A stretch of DNA of 10,730 bases. It comes from Pseudofrankia asymbiotica. GTDB taxonomy: Bacteria; Actinomycetota; Actinomycetes; Frankiales; Frankiaceae. Below, piece after piece: positions 1 to 6,094 of the stretch. Location of the stretch: the NCBI RefSeq assembly GCF_001983105.1, contig NZ_MOMC01000034.1, forward strand, positions 115,825 to 126,554. The letters are read 5' to 3'. A model generated the notes under the pieces. It searched no databases and was not told the DNA's origin. It was given only the letters and a program-made list of their open reading frames with translations. Position 1 is the stretch's first letter, and each line of letters begins with the position of its first letter. The translations under genes were made by a program, and so were the position numbers.

Positions 1-53
1 TGCGACGTTGGCCCGGGTTGTGTGCCAGACTCGTCCGTAGGTAACTACCAGGA

Positions 54-80
54 TCCCTCATGGGGTGACACCCAGAGGGA
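54..80 (+). other. Hairpin just upstream of the FMN riboswitch
   Basis: Bases 54-59 (TCCCTC) pair perfectly with 75-80 (GAGGGA), and 61-64 (TGGG) pair with 71-74 (CCCA). One A is bulged at 60 and the loop is GTGACA, giving about 10 bp. The hairpin ends 12 bases before the P1 stem of the riboswitch. It could be the terminator of an upstream gene (no T-run follows, common in actinobacteria) or a 5'-end hairpin of the rib mRNA. The sequence does not decide between these. Confidence 0.4.
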
Positions 81-92
81 ACATCAGCAGCA

Positions 93-222
93 CGCGCGCT
101 CCGGGGTCGGTGAAACTCCGAGCCGGCGGTGACAGTCCGCGACCCGTCCCACAACCAGTGGGCGGTGGACCCGGTGAAATTCCGGGACCGACGGTGAAAG
201 TCCGGATGGGAGGCAGCGCGCG
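93..222 (+). ncRNA. FMN riboswitch (RFN element) aptamer
   Basis: This is a complete RFN element that binds flavin mononucleotide and controls the riboflavin operon. The closing stem P1 is an uninterrupted 8 bp: CGCGCGCT (93-100) with AGCGCGCG (215-222). Between them, in the known order, are the conserved blocks GGTGAAACTCC (about 109-119), CCGGCGGTGACAGTCC (123-138), a variable hairpin (about 141-169), GGTGAAATTCCGGG (173-186) and CCGACGGTGAAAGTCCGG (188-205), then GATGGGAG before P1 closes. These match the RFN consensus closely. It sits 157 bases upstream of the ribE start, in the same orientation. The family is known to repress rib genes at high FMN. Here the mode appears to be translational, judging from the hairpin at 333-371. 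Confidence 0.94.
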
Positions 223-332
223 GGCCGTGCCTGGGCACAGGCGGATCCGCCCGCGGGCGCCCCGCCGTGTCCCTGGCGTCGGCGTGTCCGGCCGTGTGGC
301 CGGCCGCGCCGGTCATCGACCCGCGTGACCGT

Positions 333-371
333 CGTCCGTTCCCCCGGCCCGAGCGCCGGACGGGAAGGACG
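333..371 (+). promoter_or_regulatory. Shine-Dalgarno-sequestering hairpin, likely riboswitch expression platform
   Basis: CGTCC (333-337) and TTCCC (339-343), with one bulged G at 338, pair with GGGAAGGACG (362-371). The stem continues with CCGGC (344-348) against GCCGG (355-359), leaving AC (360-361) bulged and a six-base loop. This totals about 15 bp. The right arm contains GGGAAGGA (362-369), the ribosome binding site of ribE, which lies about 10 bases before the ATG. No T-run follows, so sequestration of the binding site fits better than transcription termination. An alternative pairing that would release it is less clear: 328-334 (ACCGTCG) could pair with 189-195 (CGACGGT) inside the aptamer. 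Confidence 0.62.
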
Positions 372-379
372 CAGGTCGG

Positions 380-1171
380 ATGTTCACCGGCATCGTCGAG
401 GAGCTCGGCATCGTCGCCGCGGTCACGGAGCACGCGGCCGCCGCCGAGCTGGCCATCGGCTGTTCGGCAGTACTTGAGGACGTGCGCCACGGCGCGTCGA
501 TCGCCGTCAACGGCGTCTGCCTCACCGTCACCTCGTTCACGCCCGCCGGCGAGGTCGACCCGCGCACGGGTACCCGGGTGTTCACCGCCGACGTGATGCT
601 CGAGACGCTGCGCCGCTCGGCGCTCGGCGGCCTCGCCACCGGCGACCGGGTCAACTTGGAACGGCCGGTGCGCCTCGCCGACCGGCTCGGCGGTCATCTC
701 GTCCAGGGCCACGTGGACGGCGTCGGCACGATCGTCGACCGGGCTCCCGACGAGCACTGGGAGGTCGTCCGGATCGCGCTTCCCGCCGGGCTGGACCGCT
801 ACCTCGTCGAGAAGGGCTCGATCACCGTCGACGGGGTGAGCCTGACCGTCGTCGACGTGACGCCCCCCGCCAGCGACGGCTCGCCCGGCGGCGGCGAGCC
901 GGCGACGTTCACCGTGAGCCTGATCCCGACGACGCTCGCCGACACGACGCTGGGCTCCCGCCAGGTCGGCGCGACGGTGAACCTGGAGGTCGACGTCGTG
1001 GCGAAGTACGTCGAGAAGCTCGCCGCGCCCGCCCTCGGCCAGCTGGCGGCCGGCCGCGGCGCGGGCCCGGGGCGGCTCCCCGGCGTTGTGGGCCGGTTGG
1101 AGCCGGCACCGCCGTTCCCGGTGCCACCCGCCGGACCGGTCGTCCTCGAGGGAAAGGGAGCGGGCCGATGA
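380..1171 (+). CDS. ribE: Riboflavin synthase (alpha chain)
   Basis: It catalyses the dismutation of two 6,7-dimethyl-8-ribityllumazine molecules to riboflavin, the last step of the pathway, in the cytoplasm. The 263-residue product starts with the family hallmark [10 protein letters not shown]. It has two homologous lumazine-binding barrels: the first with VNGVCLTV (43-50), the second starting near [11 protein letters not shown] (104-114) with [13 protein letters not shown] (146-158) and [13 protein letters not shown] (180-192). The core ends near residue 214. About 49 Pro/Gly-rich residues follow, beyond the usual 200-215 residue length. Both barrels carry an extra loop of roughly ten or more residues at the equivalent place (about 52-66 and 161-175). 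The start is ATG with GGGAAGGA upstream, inside the sequestering hairpin. Its stop overlaps the ribBA start (ATGA). Regulation by the FMN riboswitch is strongly implied. Confidence 0.96.
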   Translation: MFTGIVEELGIVAAVTEHAAAAELAIGCSAVLEDVRHGASIAVNGVCLTVTSFTPAGEVDPRTGTRVFTADVMLETLRRSALGGLATGDRVNLERPVRLADRLGGHLVQGHVDGVGTIVDRAPDEHWEVVRIALPAGLDRYLVEKGSITVDGVSLTVVDVTPPASDGSPGGGEPATFTVSLIPTTLADTTLGSRQVGATVNLEVDVVAKYVEKLAAPALGQLAAGRGAGPGRLPGVVGRLEPAPPFPVPPAGPVVLEGKGAGR

Positions 1172-2742
1172 GCGCGGCACCGACGAGCACGGCCCTGGGC
1201 ACGGTGGCGCCGGCGAGCGCGCCGGCGCGCGCCGCGGCCGACGACGAACTGACCGCGGCGTTCGGCACGGTCGAGGAGGCACTGGCCGCGATCGCCGCCG
1301 GCCGCTCCGTCGTCGTGGTCGACGACGCCGACCGCGAGAACGAGGGCGACCTGATCTTCGCGGCCGAGAAGGCGACGCCGGAGCTGGTCGCCTTCATGGT
1401 CCGGCACACCTCCGGGGTGATCTGCGCCCCGCTGGCCGCGCACGACACCGACCGCCTCGGCCTCGACCAGATGGTGCCGCTGAACACCGAGCGGATGGGC
1501 ACGGCGTTCACCGTCACGGTCGACGCGCGCGAGGGGGTCAGCACCGGCATCTCCGCCGCGGACCGGGCGCACACCCTGCGCCTGCTCGCCGACCCGGCGA
1601 CCACCGACACCGACCTGTCCCGGCCGGGCCACATCTTCCCGCTGCGCGCCCGCGACGGCGGCGTGCTGCGCCGGCCGGGCCACACCGAGGCGGCGGTCGA
1701 CCTCGCGCGCCTGGCCGGGCTGCGCCCCGCCGGCGCGATCTGCGAGATCGTCAACGACGACGGCACGATGGCCCGGCTGCCCGAGCTCGTCGCCTTCGCG
1801 CGGGAGCACAGGCTGGTACTGATCTCGATCGCGGACCTGATCGCCTACCGGCGGCGGACCGAGAAGCAGGTGACGCGGGTCGCCGAGGCGAAGCTGCCGA
1901 CGAAGTACGGCGCGTTCCGCGCGGTCGGCTACCGGGGCACCCTCGACGGCGTCGAGCACATCGCGCTCGTCCGCGGTGACATCGGCGACGGCGAGAACGT
2001 GCTGGTCCGCGTCCACAGCGAGTGCCTCACCGGCGACGTCTTCGGCTCGCTGCGCTGTGACTGCGGCACCCAGCTCGACGTCGCGCTGGGCATGGTCGCC
2101 GCCGAGGGCCGCGGTGTCGTGCTCTACATGCGGGGCCACGAGGGCCGTGGCATCGGCCTGATGCACAAGCTCGCCGCCTACCAGCTGCAGGACGCCGGGC
2201 ACGACACCGTCGACGCGAACCTGGCGCTGGGGCTGCCGGCCGACGCCCGCGACTACGGCACCGGCGCGCAGATCCTGGTCGACCTCGGCGTGCGCGGCCT
2301 GCGGCTGCTGACGAACAACCCGGCCAAGCGGGCGGGTCTGGAGGGCTACGGCCTGACCATCGTGGAGCGGGTCGCGCTGCCGGTCGCGCACACCCCGGAG
2401 AACCTCCGCTACCTGACCACCAAGCGGGACCGGATGGGCCATGACATCCCGGGCCTGCCCGAGCTGCCGGAGGTGGTCGCGGGCGCGGTGGCGGACGCGG
2501 TCGCCACCGCGGTGCCCGCGGTGCCGTCGGCAGTGGTCGCGCAGGTGGTGGCCGACGCCGTCGCCACCGCGGCTGACGCCCTCGACGTGGGCGCCGCGTC
2601 GGCCACTGGCACGGCGACCGCCGACACGACTACGGGTACGAACGGTTCTGGCACGAACGGTAGCGTCAACGGACGAGGACACGGCCGGCGCTCCGGACAC
2701 CGCAGGGTGGCCGAGGCCTGCCAGGGAGGGGACCGTCGGTGA
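1168..2742 (+). CDS. ribBA: Bifunctional 3,4-dihydroxy-2-butanone-4-phosphate synthase / GTP cyclohydrolase II
   Basis: It makes both riboflavin precursors: the four-carbon unit from ribulose 5-phosphate and the pyrimidine from GTP. The product has 524 residues. The N-terminal DHBP synthase domain (about 30-230) shows [12 protein letters not shown] (52-63), TGISAADR (126-133) and [12 protein letters not shown] (169-180). The C-terminal GTP cyclohydrolase II domain (about 240-425) shows the zinc ligands C286, C297 and C299 in RVHSEC...RCDCG, then [10 protein letters not shown] (from 322) and [10 protein letters not shown] (from 382), so both active sites look intact. Residues about 430-524 form an extra tail. 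It is Ala/Val-rich with a duplicated 20-residue unit, then Thr/Gly/Asn-rich, then basic. The usual RibBA is about 400-430 residues. The ATG overlaps the ribE stop, with a purine-rich site (GAGGGAAAGGGAG) just upstream. The stop overlaps the GTG of ribH. Confidence 0.96.
   Translation: MSAAPTSTALGTVAPASAPARAAADDELTAAFGTVEEALAAIAAGRSVVVVDDADRENEGDLIFAAEKATPELVAFMVRHTSGVICAPLAAHDTDRLGLDQMVPLNTERMGTAFTVTVDAREGVSTGISAADRAHTLRLLADPATTDTDLSRPGHIFPLRARDGGVLRRPGHTEAAVDLARLAGLRPAGAICEIVNDDGTMARLPELVAFAREHRLVLISIADLIAYRRRTEKQVTRVAEAKLPTKYGAFRAVGYRGTLDGVEHIALVRGDIGDGENVLVRVHSECLTGDVFGSLRCDCGTQLDVALGMVAAEGRGVVLYMRGHEGRGIGLMHKLAAYQLQDAGHDTVDANLALGLPADARDYGTGAQILVDLGVRGLRLLTNNPAKRAGLEGYGLTIVERVALPVAHTPENLRYLTTKRDRMGHDIPGLPELPEVVAGAVADAVATAVPAVPSAVVAQVVADAVATAADALDVGAASATGTATADTTTGTNGSGTNGSVNGRGHGRRSGHRRVAEACQGGDRR
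2461..2580 (+). repeat. Tandem 60-bp duplication in the ribBA tail
   Basis: Bases 2461-2520 align without gaps to 2521-2580. By my count 44 of 60 positions match, and a 10-base block (TCGCCACCGC) is identical. The frame is kept, so the protein has two 20-residue units that both contain VADAVATA. This explains part of the unusual C-terminal extension of RibBA. Confidence 0.55.
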
Positions 2743-3221
2743 GCGGGATCGGATCGCCCGAGGAGGTGCTGCCGGTGGCGCCCGAGGTACGGCTCGGGAT
2801 CGTCGCCACCCGGTGGCACAGCGACATCACCGACGCGCTGCTCGACGGCGCGCTGCGTGCCTGCGTGGACGTGAAGCTCGCCGTCGAGCCGACCGTGGTC
2901 CGGGTCGCGGGCGCGGTGGAGCTCCCCGTCGTCGCGGACCGGCTGGCGGCCCATCACGACGCCGTCGTGGCGCTCGGGGTGGTCATCCGCGGCGGCACCC
3001 CGCACTTCGACTACGTCTGCAAGTTCGTCACCGAGGGGCTGCTGCGGGTGACGCTGGACAACGGGGTGCCCGTTGGCTTCGGCGTGCTCACCTGCGACAC
3101 GGTCGAGCAGGCGCGCGACCGGGCCGGACTGGACGGGTCGACGGAGGACAAGGGCCGCGAAGCGGTGCTCGCCGCGCTGGAGGCGGCCGCCGTGCTCACC
3201 GAACTGCAGCCGCTGGCCTGA
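2739..3221 (+). CDS. ribH: 6,7-dimethyl-8-ribityllumazine synthase
   Basis: It condenses the RibA-derived pyrimidine (after RibD and dephosphorylation) with dihydroxybutanone phosphate to give the lumazine used by RibE. The family forms pentamers or 60-mer shells in the cytoplasm. The 160-residue length is standard. Visible motifs are the ribityl-binding [14 protein letters not shown] (25-38), VAGAVELP (56-63), [15 protein letters not shown] (80-94, catalytic His 89) and [16 protein letters not shown] (115-130, phosphate-binding Arg 128), followed by EDKG (136-139). Trp rather than Phe in the first motif matches what I recall of mycobacterial RibH. The GTG start overlaps the ribBA stop (GTGA). 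AGGGAGGGG (2723-2731) provides a strong ribosome binding site about 8-10 bases before it. It is the last gene of the operon; a hairpin follows. Confidence 0.96.
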   Translation: MSGIGSPEEVLPVAPEVRLGIVATRWHSDITDALLDGALRACVDVKLAVEPTVVRVAGAVELPVVADRLAAHHDAVVALGVVIRGGTPHFDYVCKFVTEGLLRVTLDNGVPVGFGVLTCDTVEQARDRAGLDGSTEDKGREAVLAALEAAAVLTELQPLA

Positions 3222-3237
3222 AGCGGCGACACGTCCC

Positions 3238-3262
3238 CTTCATCCGCTCTTGCCGGATGGAG
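3238..3262 (+). terminator. Possible terminator of the rib operon
   Basis: CTTCATCCG (3238-3246) pairs with CGGATGGAG (3254-3262): nine pairs including one G-T, around a seven-base loop. It begins 17 bases after the ribH stop. There is no T-run, which is common for actinobacterial terminators. A shorter hairpin follows at 3271-3286 (GAGAC/GTCTC). Support is position and structure only. Confidence 0.4.
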
Positions 3263-3323
3263 AATCACGAGAGACCGTGTTGTCTCGGAGTATCGGGGTC
3301 CTTGCGGTGCGACGTCGGTGTTG

Positions 3324-3344
3324 GGTCAACGGCGATAGTTGACC
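3324..3344 (+). promoter_or_regulatory. Perfect inverted repeat upstream of the ATPase gene, possible operator
   Basis: GGTCAAC (3324-3330) and GTTGACC (3338-3344) are perfect inverted copies around a seven-base spacer (GGCGATA). They lie 46 bases before the chosen GTG start. It could be a dimeric regulator site or an RNA hairpin. TTGACC (3339-3344) resembles a -35 box, but I see no good -10 at the right distance. The site overlaps a TTG at 3339 that could otherwise be read as an upstream start, another reason to prefer GTG 3390. Confidence 0.35.
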
Positions 3345-3389
3345 GGTCGCGGATGTCGGCGAGGAGAGGCAGGGCGAGGTGACGGTGAC

Positions 3390-5942
3390 GTGCGGGTAGC
3401 GCCGGTGGCGGGTGGCGACGACGAGGCGCCGGACCAGAGCGGGGACGAGACGGGCGTTGACGAGCTGACGGCCACGGGGACGACCTCGGGCGGGGGCGGC
3501 GACGCGCGCCCGGTCTCGCTGCTCGGCCTGCGGCTCTCGAACAGCTCGGGGGACCGGGCGGTCGTGCGCCGGTCGTCGTCCCGTGGCAGGACGGCCGGCC
3601 CGCGCACGGACGGCTCCGGCCCGCGCACAGATGGCTCTGGCCCGCGCACGGATGGCTCCGGCCCGCGCCTGGCCGCCGTCCCCGTCGACCAGGCCGACGC
3701 GTCGCGGGAGTCGCGGACGGCTCCGGGCCGAGGGCGGACCGAACAGGCCCCACGAGCGGGTACCGCGCCCGCGACGGATCCGGCGCCCCCCCGCCGCCCG
3801 ATTCCGGCGGCCGGCCGGGCGCCGGGGGCCGGGTCGTCCCCACGCGCCGTGCGCGCGCCGTCGAGGGCCCCGGCCCGGCCGGCCAGGACGGGGCCGTCCG
3901 GCGTGCCAGCTCCGCGAGCCGAGCCGGCCGGTCCCGGAGCCTCGTCCGCGCCACCCGGGCGAGCGGAGCGGGCGCCCGCGGAGTCGCCGGGCGCGGGCTG
4001 GGTGCCCGACGTCGACCTGATCCCAGCTCCCGTCGCCGCGCCCCGGGGCCCGTGGTGGGACCCGGCGCCGTCGTCCTTGCCGGCCGAATCCTCCCCGTCG
4101 CCGGCGGTGGCGAGCCCGGTCACGTCCGGCGACGATGGGGACGCGACGGGCGCTCGCGACACCGCCGTACCCGCCGCGCCCTCGAGCGGCGCCGGCCCTT
4201 CCACCGCACTCGTGGCGGCCGGGGACCCTCTCGGTGTCGGCGAGCTGCCCGGTGTCGCCGAGGTGCCTGGCGCCGCGGAGCCGCCGAGCGCCGCGGAGTC
4301 ACCCGGCGCCGCGGAGCCGCCGAGCGCGGCCGAGCCGCCCGGTGCGGAGCTGCTCAGCGCCACCGACCCACTCGGTGTCGGCGAGTCGCCCGGCGCCGCC
4401 GAGTCGGCCGGTGCCGAGCCGCCTGGTTCGGCCCATGAGGAGTCCGGCTGGGAGGTCCGCGACCAGGCGGGGTACGCCGGCTGGCTCGAACCCGCCGGCG
4501 TCGACACGCCCGCCTTCGGAGACGGCGGCGGTGCGAAAGCCGACGCCGGCGCTGGCGCGCATGGCACGTACGGCCTCGACACCGCCGCCGAGTGGGCCTT
4601 CCCCGCCGCCGCGACGGAGGCCGCCGAGGCCGCTGCCGCCTCGGCGCGGGCCTGGTTCGGCTACGGCGAGGCGCCGCCCCGGCCGCCGTTCCCACCACCG
4701 GGTGAGGCCCCCGGGCCCACGAGCCTGCCGGCGCCGGTGGTGTACACCCCGCCGCCCGCGCCCCGGCCGGTACCCGCGCCTCCGGTGCCGGTCGCCTACC
4801 AGACCTTCGAGGACGACGGGTTCGGTGGGCGCGGCCCGTTCGTCACGGCCCGGGCGCGCGAGCCGCGGTCGCCCGTCTCGCTCGCGTCCCCGGAGGCGTT
4901 CGCGGCGGCCTGGTGGCGGGGGATGGAGCTGGCCGGGCGTGGGGTTCTCGCGCCGGTGCCGGCCACTCGGCTGGGCGGCCGGCGGGTGCTCGTCGGCGGG
5001 TTCGGCGGGGGCAGCGGGCGTACCACGGTGGCCACGGGGCTGGGGATCGCGCTCGCCGCCCGCCGGGGTGGCCGGGTCGTCGCGGTCGATGCCTGCCCCG
5101 ACCAGGGCGGCCCGTTGGCCGACCGGGCCGGTGTGCCGGGGCGTGGGGTGGGCCTGCGCGAGCTCGCGCTCGCGGACCCGCCGGTCGCCTCGCTGGCCGA
5201 GGCACGCCGCTTCCTGGGCACCGTCCAGCCGTCCGGGCTGGAGGTGCTGCCAGGGCTGCGCAACCTGACAGGACCTGGGCTGACCCCCGCGGAGGCCGCC
5301 TGGGCCGTCGACCTGCTCGAGCGGCTCTTCCCGGCCGTCGTCATCGATGGACCGCCCGGCTGGACCCAGCCGGTGCCGGCGGTTCTCCTTGCCCGCGCGG
5401 ACACCGTGGTGCTCACCGCCAAGGCCGGTTTCACGGAGGCGGGCTGTGCCCAGGACGCCCTGACCGCCCTGGCCGCGGCCAGAGCCGATCTGCCGGTCGG
5501 GGCCGTCGCCGTGTACGTCGAGACGGCCCCGGCACCCGGCCGCGGCCTGCGCCGACCGGTGCCGGCCGAGCAGCCGGAGCTGGCCGAGCCGGTGCACGCC
5601 GTGCTGACCATCCCGTTCGACCCGTCGCTCGCCGACGGCGCGCCGATGCGGTGGGACCGGCTGCGCCCGCGCACCCAGGCCGCGTTCGAGGCGCTCGCGG
5701 CCATGGTCGACGAGGCCCCACTGGCGCCCGGGGCCAGTTCCGGATCCGCGGAACCCGCCAGAGCGGTCGGCTGGGAGGGCGGCCGTGAGGTTCCCTGGGA
5801 CGAGCGCGGCCCCGCCGCACCACGCCGACCGGCGGTGGCGGGCCGCCGCGGGTCCGGAGACCCGGGCGAGGACTCCACCGTCCCACGTTCCCGCGCCCTC
5901 CGGTCGGGCCATGGCGTCCCGGCCGTCGGCCCGCACGGATAG
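3390..5942 (+). CDS. Large protein: disordered Pro/Ala/Gly-rich region plus MinD/ParA-like P-loop ATPase domain
   Basis: The product has 850 residues. The GTG start at 3390 is chosen because GAGGTGA (3376-3382) stands seven bases before it; an in-frame TTG at 3339 lacks such a site. Residues 1 to about 530 are rich in Pro, Ala, Gly, Glu and Ser, with tandem repeats and no visible membrane segment. Residues about 530-780 look like a MinD/ParA/SIMIBI ATPase: P-loop GGGSGRTT (539-546), RVVAVDACPD with Asp 567, Walker B-like VVIDGPPG with Asp 653, then LARADTVVLTAKAG. The P-loop lysine is Arg 544, and the signature lysine of the deviant Walker A is also absent. The layout recalls EspI-type proteins of actinobacterial type VII secretion, but no secretion genes are nearby. 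True function unknown; a role in positioning or septum/secretion regulation is inference. It is transcribed between two hairpins and looks like a single-gene unit. Confidence 0.82.
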   Translation: MRVAPVAGGDDEAPDQSGDETGVDELTATGTTSGGGGDARPVSLLGLRLSNSSGDRAVVRRSSSRGRTAGPRTDGSGPRTDGSGPRTDGSGPRLAAVPVDQADASRESRTAPGRGRTEQAPRAGTAPATDPAPPRRPIPAAGRAPGAGSSPRAVRAPSRAPARPARTGPSGVPAPRAEPAGPGASSAPPGRAERAPAESPGAGWVPDVDLIPAPVAAPRGPWWDPAPSSLPAESSPSPAVASPVTSGDDGDATGARDTAVPAAPSSGAGPSTALVAAGDPLGVGELPGVAEVPGAAEPPSAAESPGAAEPPSAAEPPGAELLSATDPLGVGESPGAAESAGAEPPGSAHEESGWEVRDQAGYAGWLEPAGVDTPAFGDGGGAKADAGAGAHGTYGLDTAAEWAFPAAATEAAEAAAASARAWFGYGEAPPRPPFPPPGEAPGPTSLPAPVVYTPPPAPRPVPAPPVPVAYQTFEDDGFGGRGPFVTARAREPRSPVSLASPEAFAAAWWRGMELAGRGVLAPVPATRLGGRRVLVGGFGGGSGRTTVATGLGIALAARRGGRVVAVDACPDQGGPLADRAGVPGRGVGLRELALADPPVASLAEARRFLGTVQPSGLEVLPGLRNLTGPGLTPAEAAWAVDLLERLFPAVVIDGPPGWTQPVPAVLLARADTVVLTAKAGFTEAGCAQDALTALAAARADLPVGAVAVYVETAPAPGRGLRRPVPAEQPELAEPVHAVLTIPFDPSLADGAPMRWDRLRPRTQAAFEALAAMVDEAPLAPGASSGSAEPARAVGWEGGREVPWDERGPAAPRRPAVAGRRGSGDPGEDSTVPRSRALRSGHGVPAVGPHG
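3597..3668 (+). repeat. 21-bp tandem repeat, three copies plus a partial fourth
   Basis: Units 3597-3617, 3618-3638 and 3639-3659 each encode GPRTDGS, and 3660-3668 encodes a further GPR. The copies differ at only a few positions, mostly third codon bases, which suggests recent slippage or duplication inside the disordered part of the ATPase gene. Confidence 0.85.
4224..4433 (+). repeat. Degenerate Pro/Ala/Glu repeat region
   Basis: This part of the ATPase gene encodes imperfect units such as PGAAEPPSAAE and two copies of DPLGVGE. A 23-bp block is identical at 4269-4291 and 4305-4327, a period of 36 bp (12 residues). The DPLGVGE units start at about 4224 and 4365. The composition predicts an extended, unstructured and acidic linker. 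Confidence 0.65.
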
Positions 5943-5999
5943 CGGCGACCCTCGCCCGTCCGCCTCGTCACCGCGGGGCTCTCCGGCCGCCTGGGTCGG

Positions 6000-6027
6000 C
6001 TCCGGGGCTGGCCGGCCAGCCCCGGAG
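6000..6027 (+). terminator. Perfect 28-bp palindrome, likely terminator of the ATPase gene
   Basis: Bases 6000-6013 (CTCCGGGGCTGGCC) are the exact reverse complement of 6014-6027. As RNA this gives a 12-bp GC-rich stem with a CCGG loop, 57 bases after the ATPase stop. No T-run follows. A hairpin-only terminator is the simplest reading; a protein-binding palindrome is the alternative. Confidence 0.5.
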
Positions 6028-6060
6028 GCTGGGGACCTGGTGGCGGTGCCGGACGGACCT

Positions 6061-6088
6061 GCCCGGCCCGGCCGGGCGCCCATAGGGT
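6061..6088 (+). promoter_or_regulatory. Possible promoter with overlapping palindrome for the SseB-family gene
   Basis: TAGGGT (6083-6088) fits the actinobacterial -10 pattern TANNNT. It ends six bases before the GTG at 6095, the geometry of a leaderless transcript. Where a -35 box would be, there is instead a palindrome: GCCCGGCC (6061-6068) and GGCCGGGC (6070-6077) around one C. No TTGAC-like box is seen, so the promoter call is weak. The AGGG inside the motif could alternatively serve as a weak ribosome binding site. Confidence 0.3.
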
Positions 6089-6094
6089 TGGTTG

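Noticed and set aside
18..47. rib promoter with TTGTGT (18-23) and TAACTA (42-47)
   Set aside because: The spacing is 18, but the -10 match is poor (no final T). Too weak to annotate without start-site data.
65..328. 87-codon + strand ORF over the riboswitch
   Set aside because: It lies entirely on the conserved RFN aptamer and expression region and has no similarity I can recognise.
799..2700. Open frame of 633 codons on the - strand across ribE and ribBA
   Set aside because: It is a shadow of ribE and ribBA, whose + strand products have all family motifs. The - strand product is Arg/Gly/Ala low-complexity with no recognisable domain.
3339..3389. TTG start for the ATPase gene
   Set aside because: It overlaps the right arm of the inverted repeat and lacks a Shine-Dalgarno, while GTG 3390 has GAGGTGA at seven bases.
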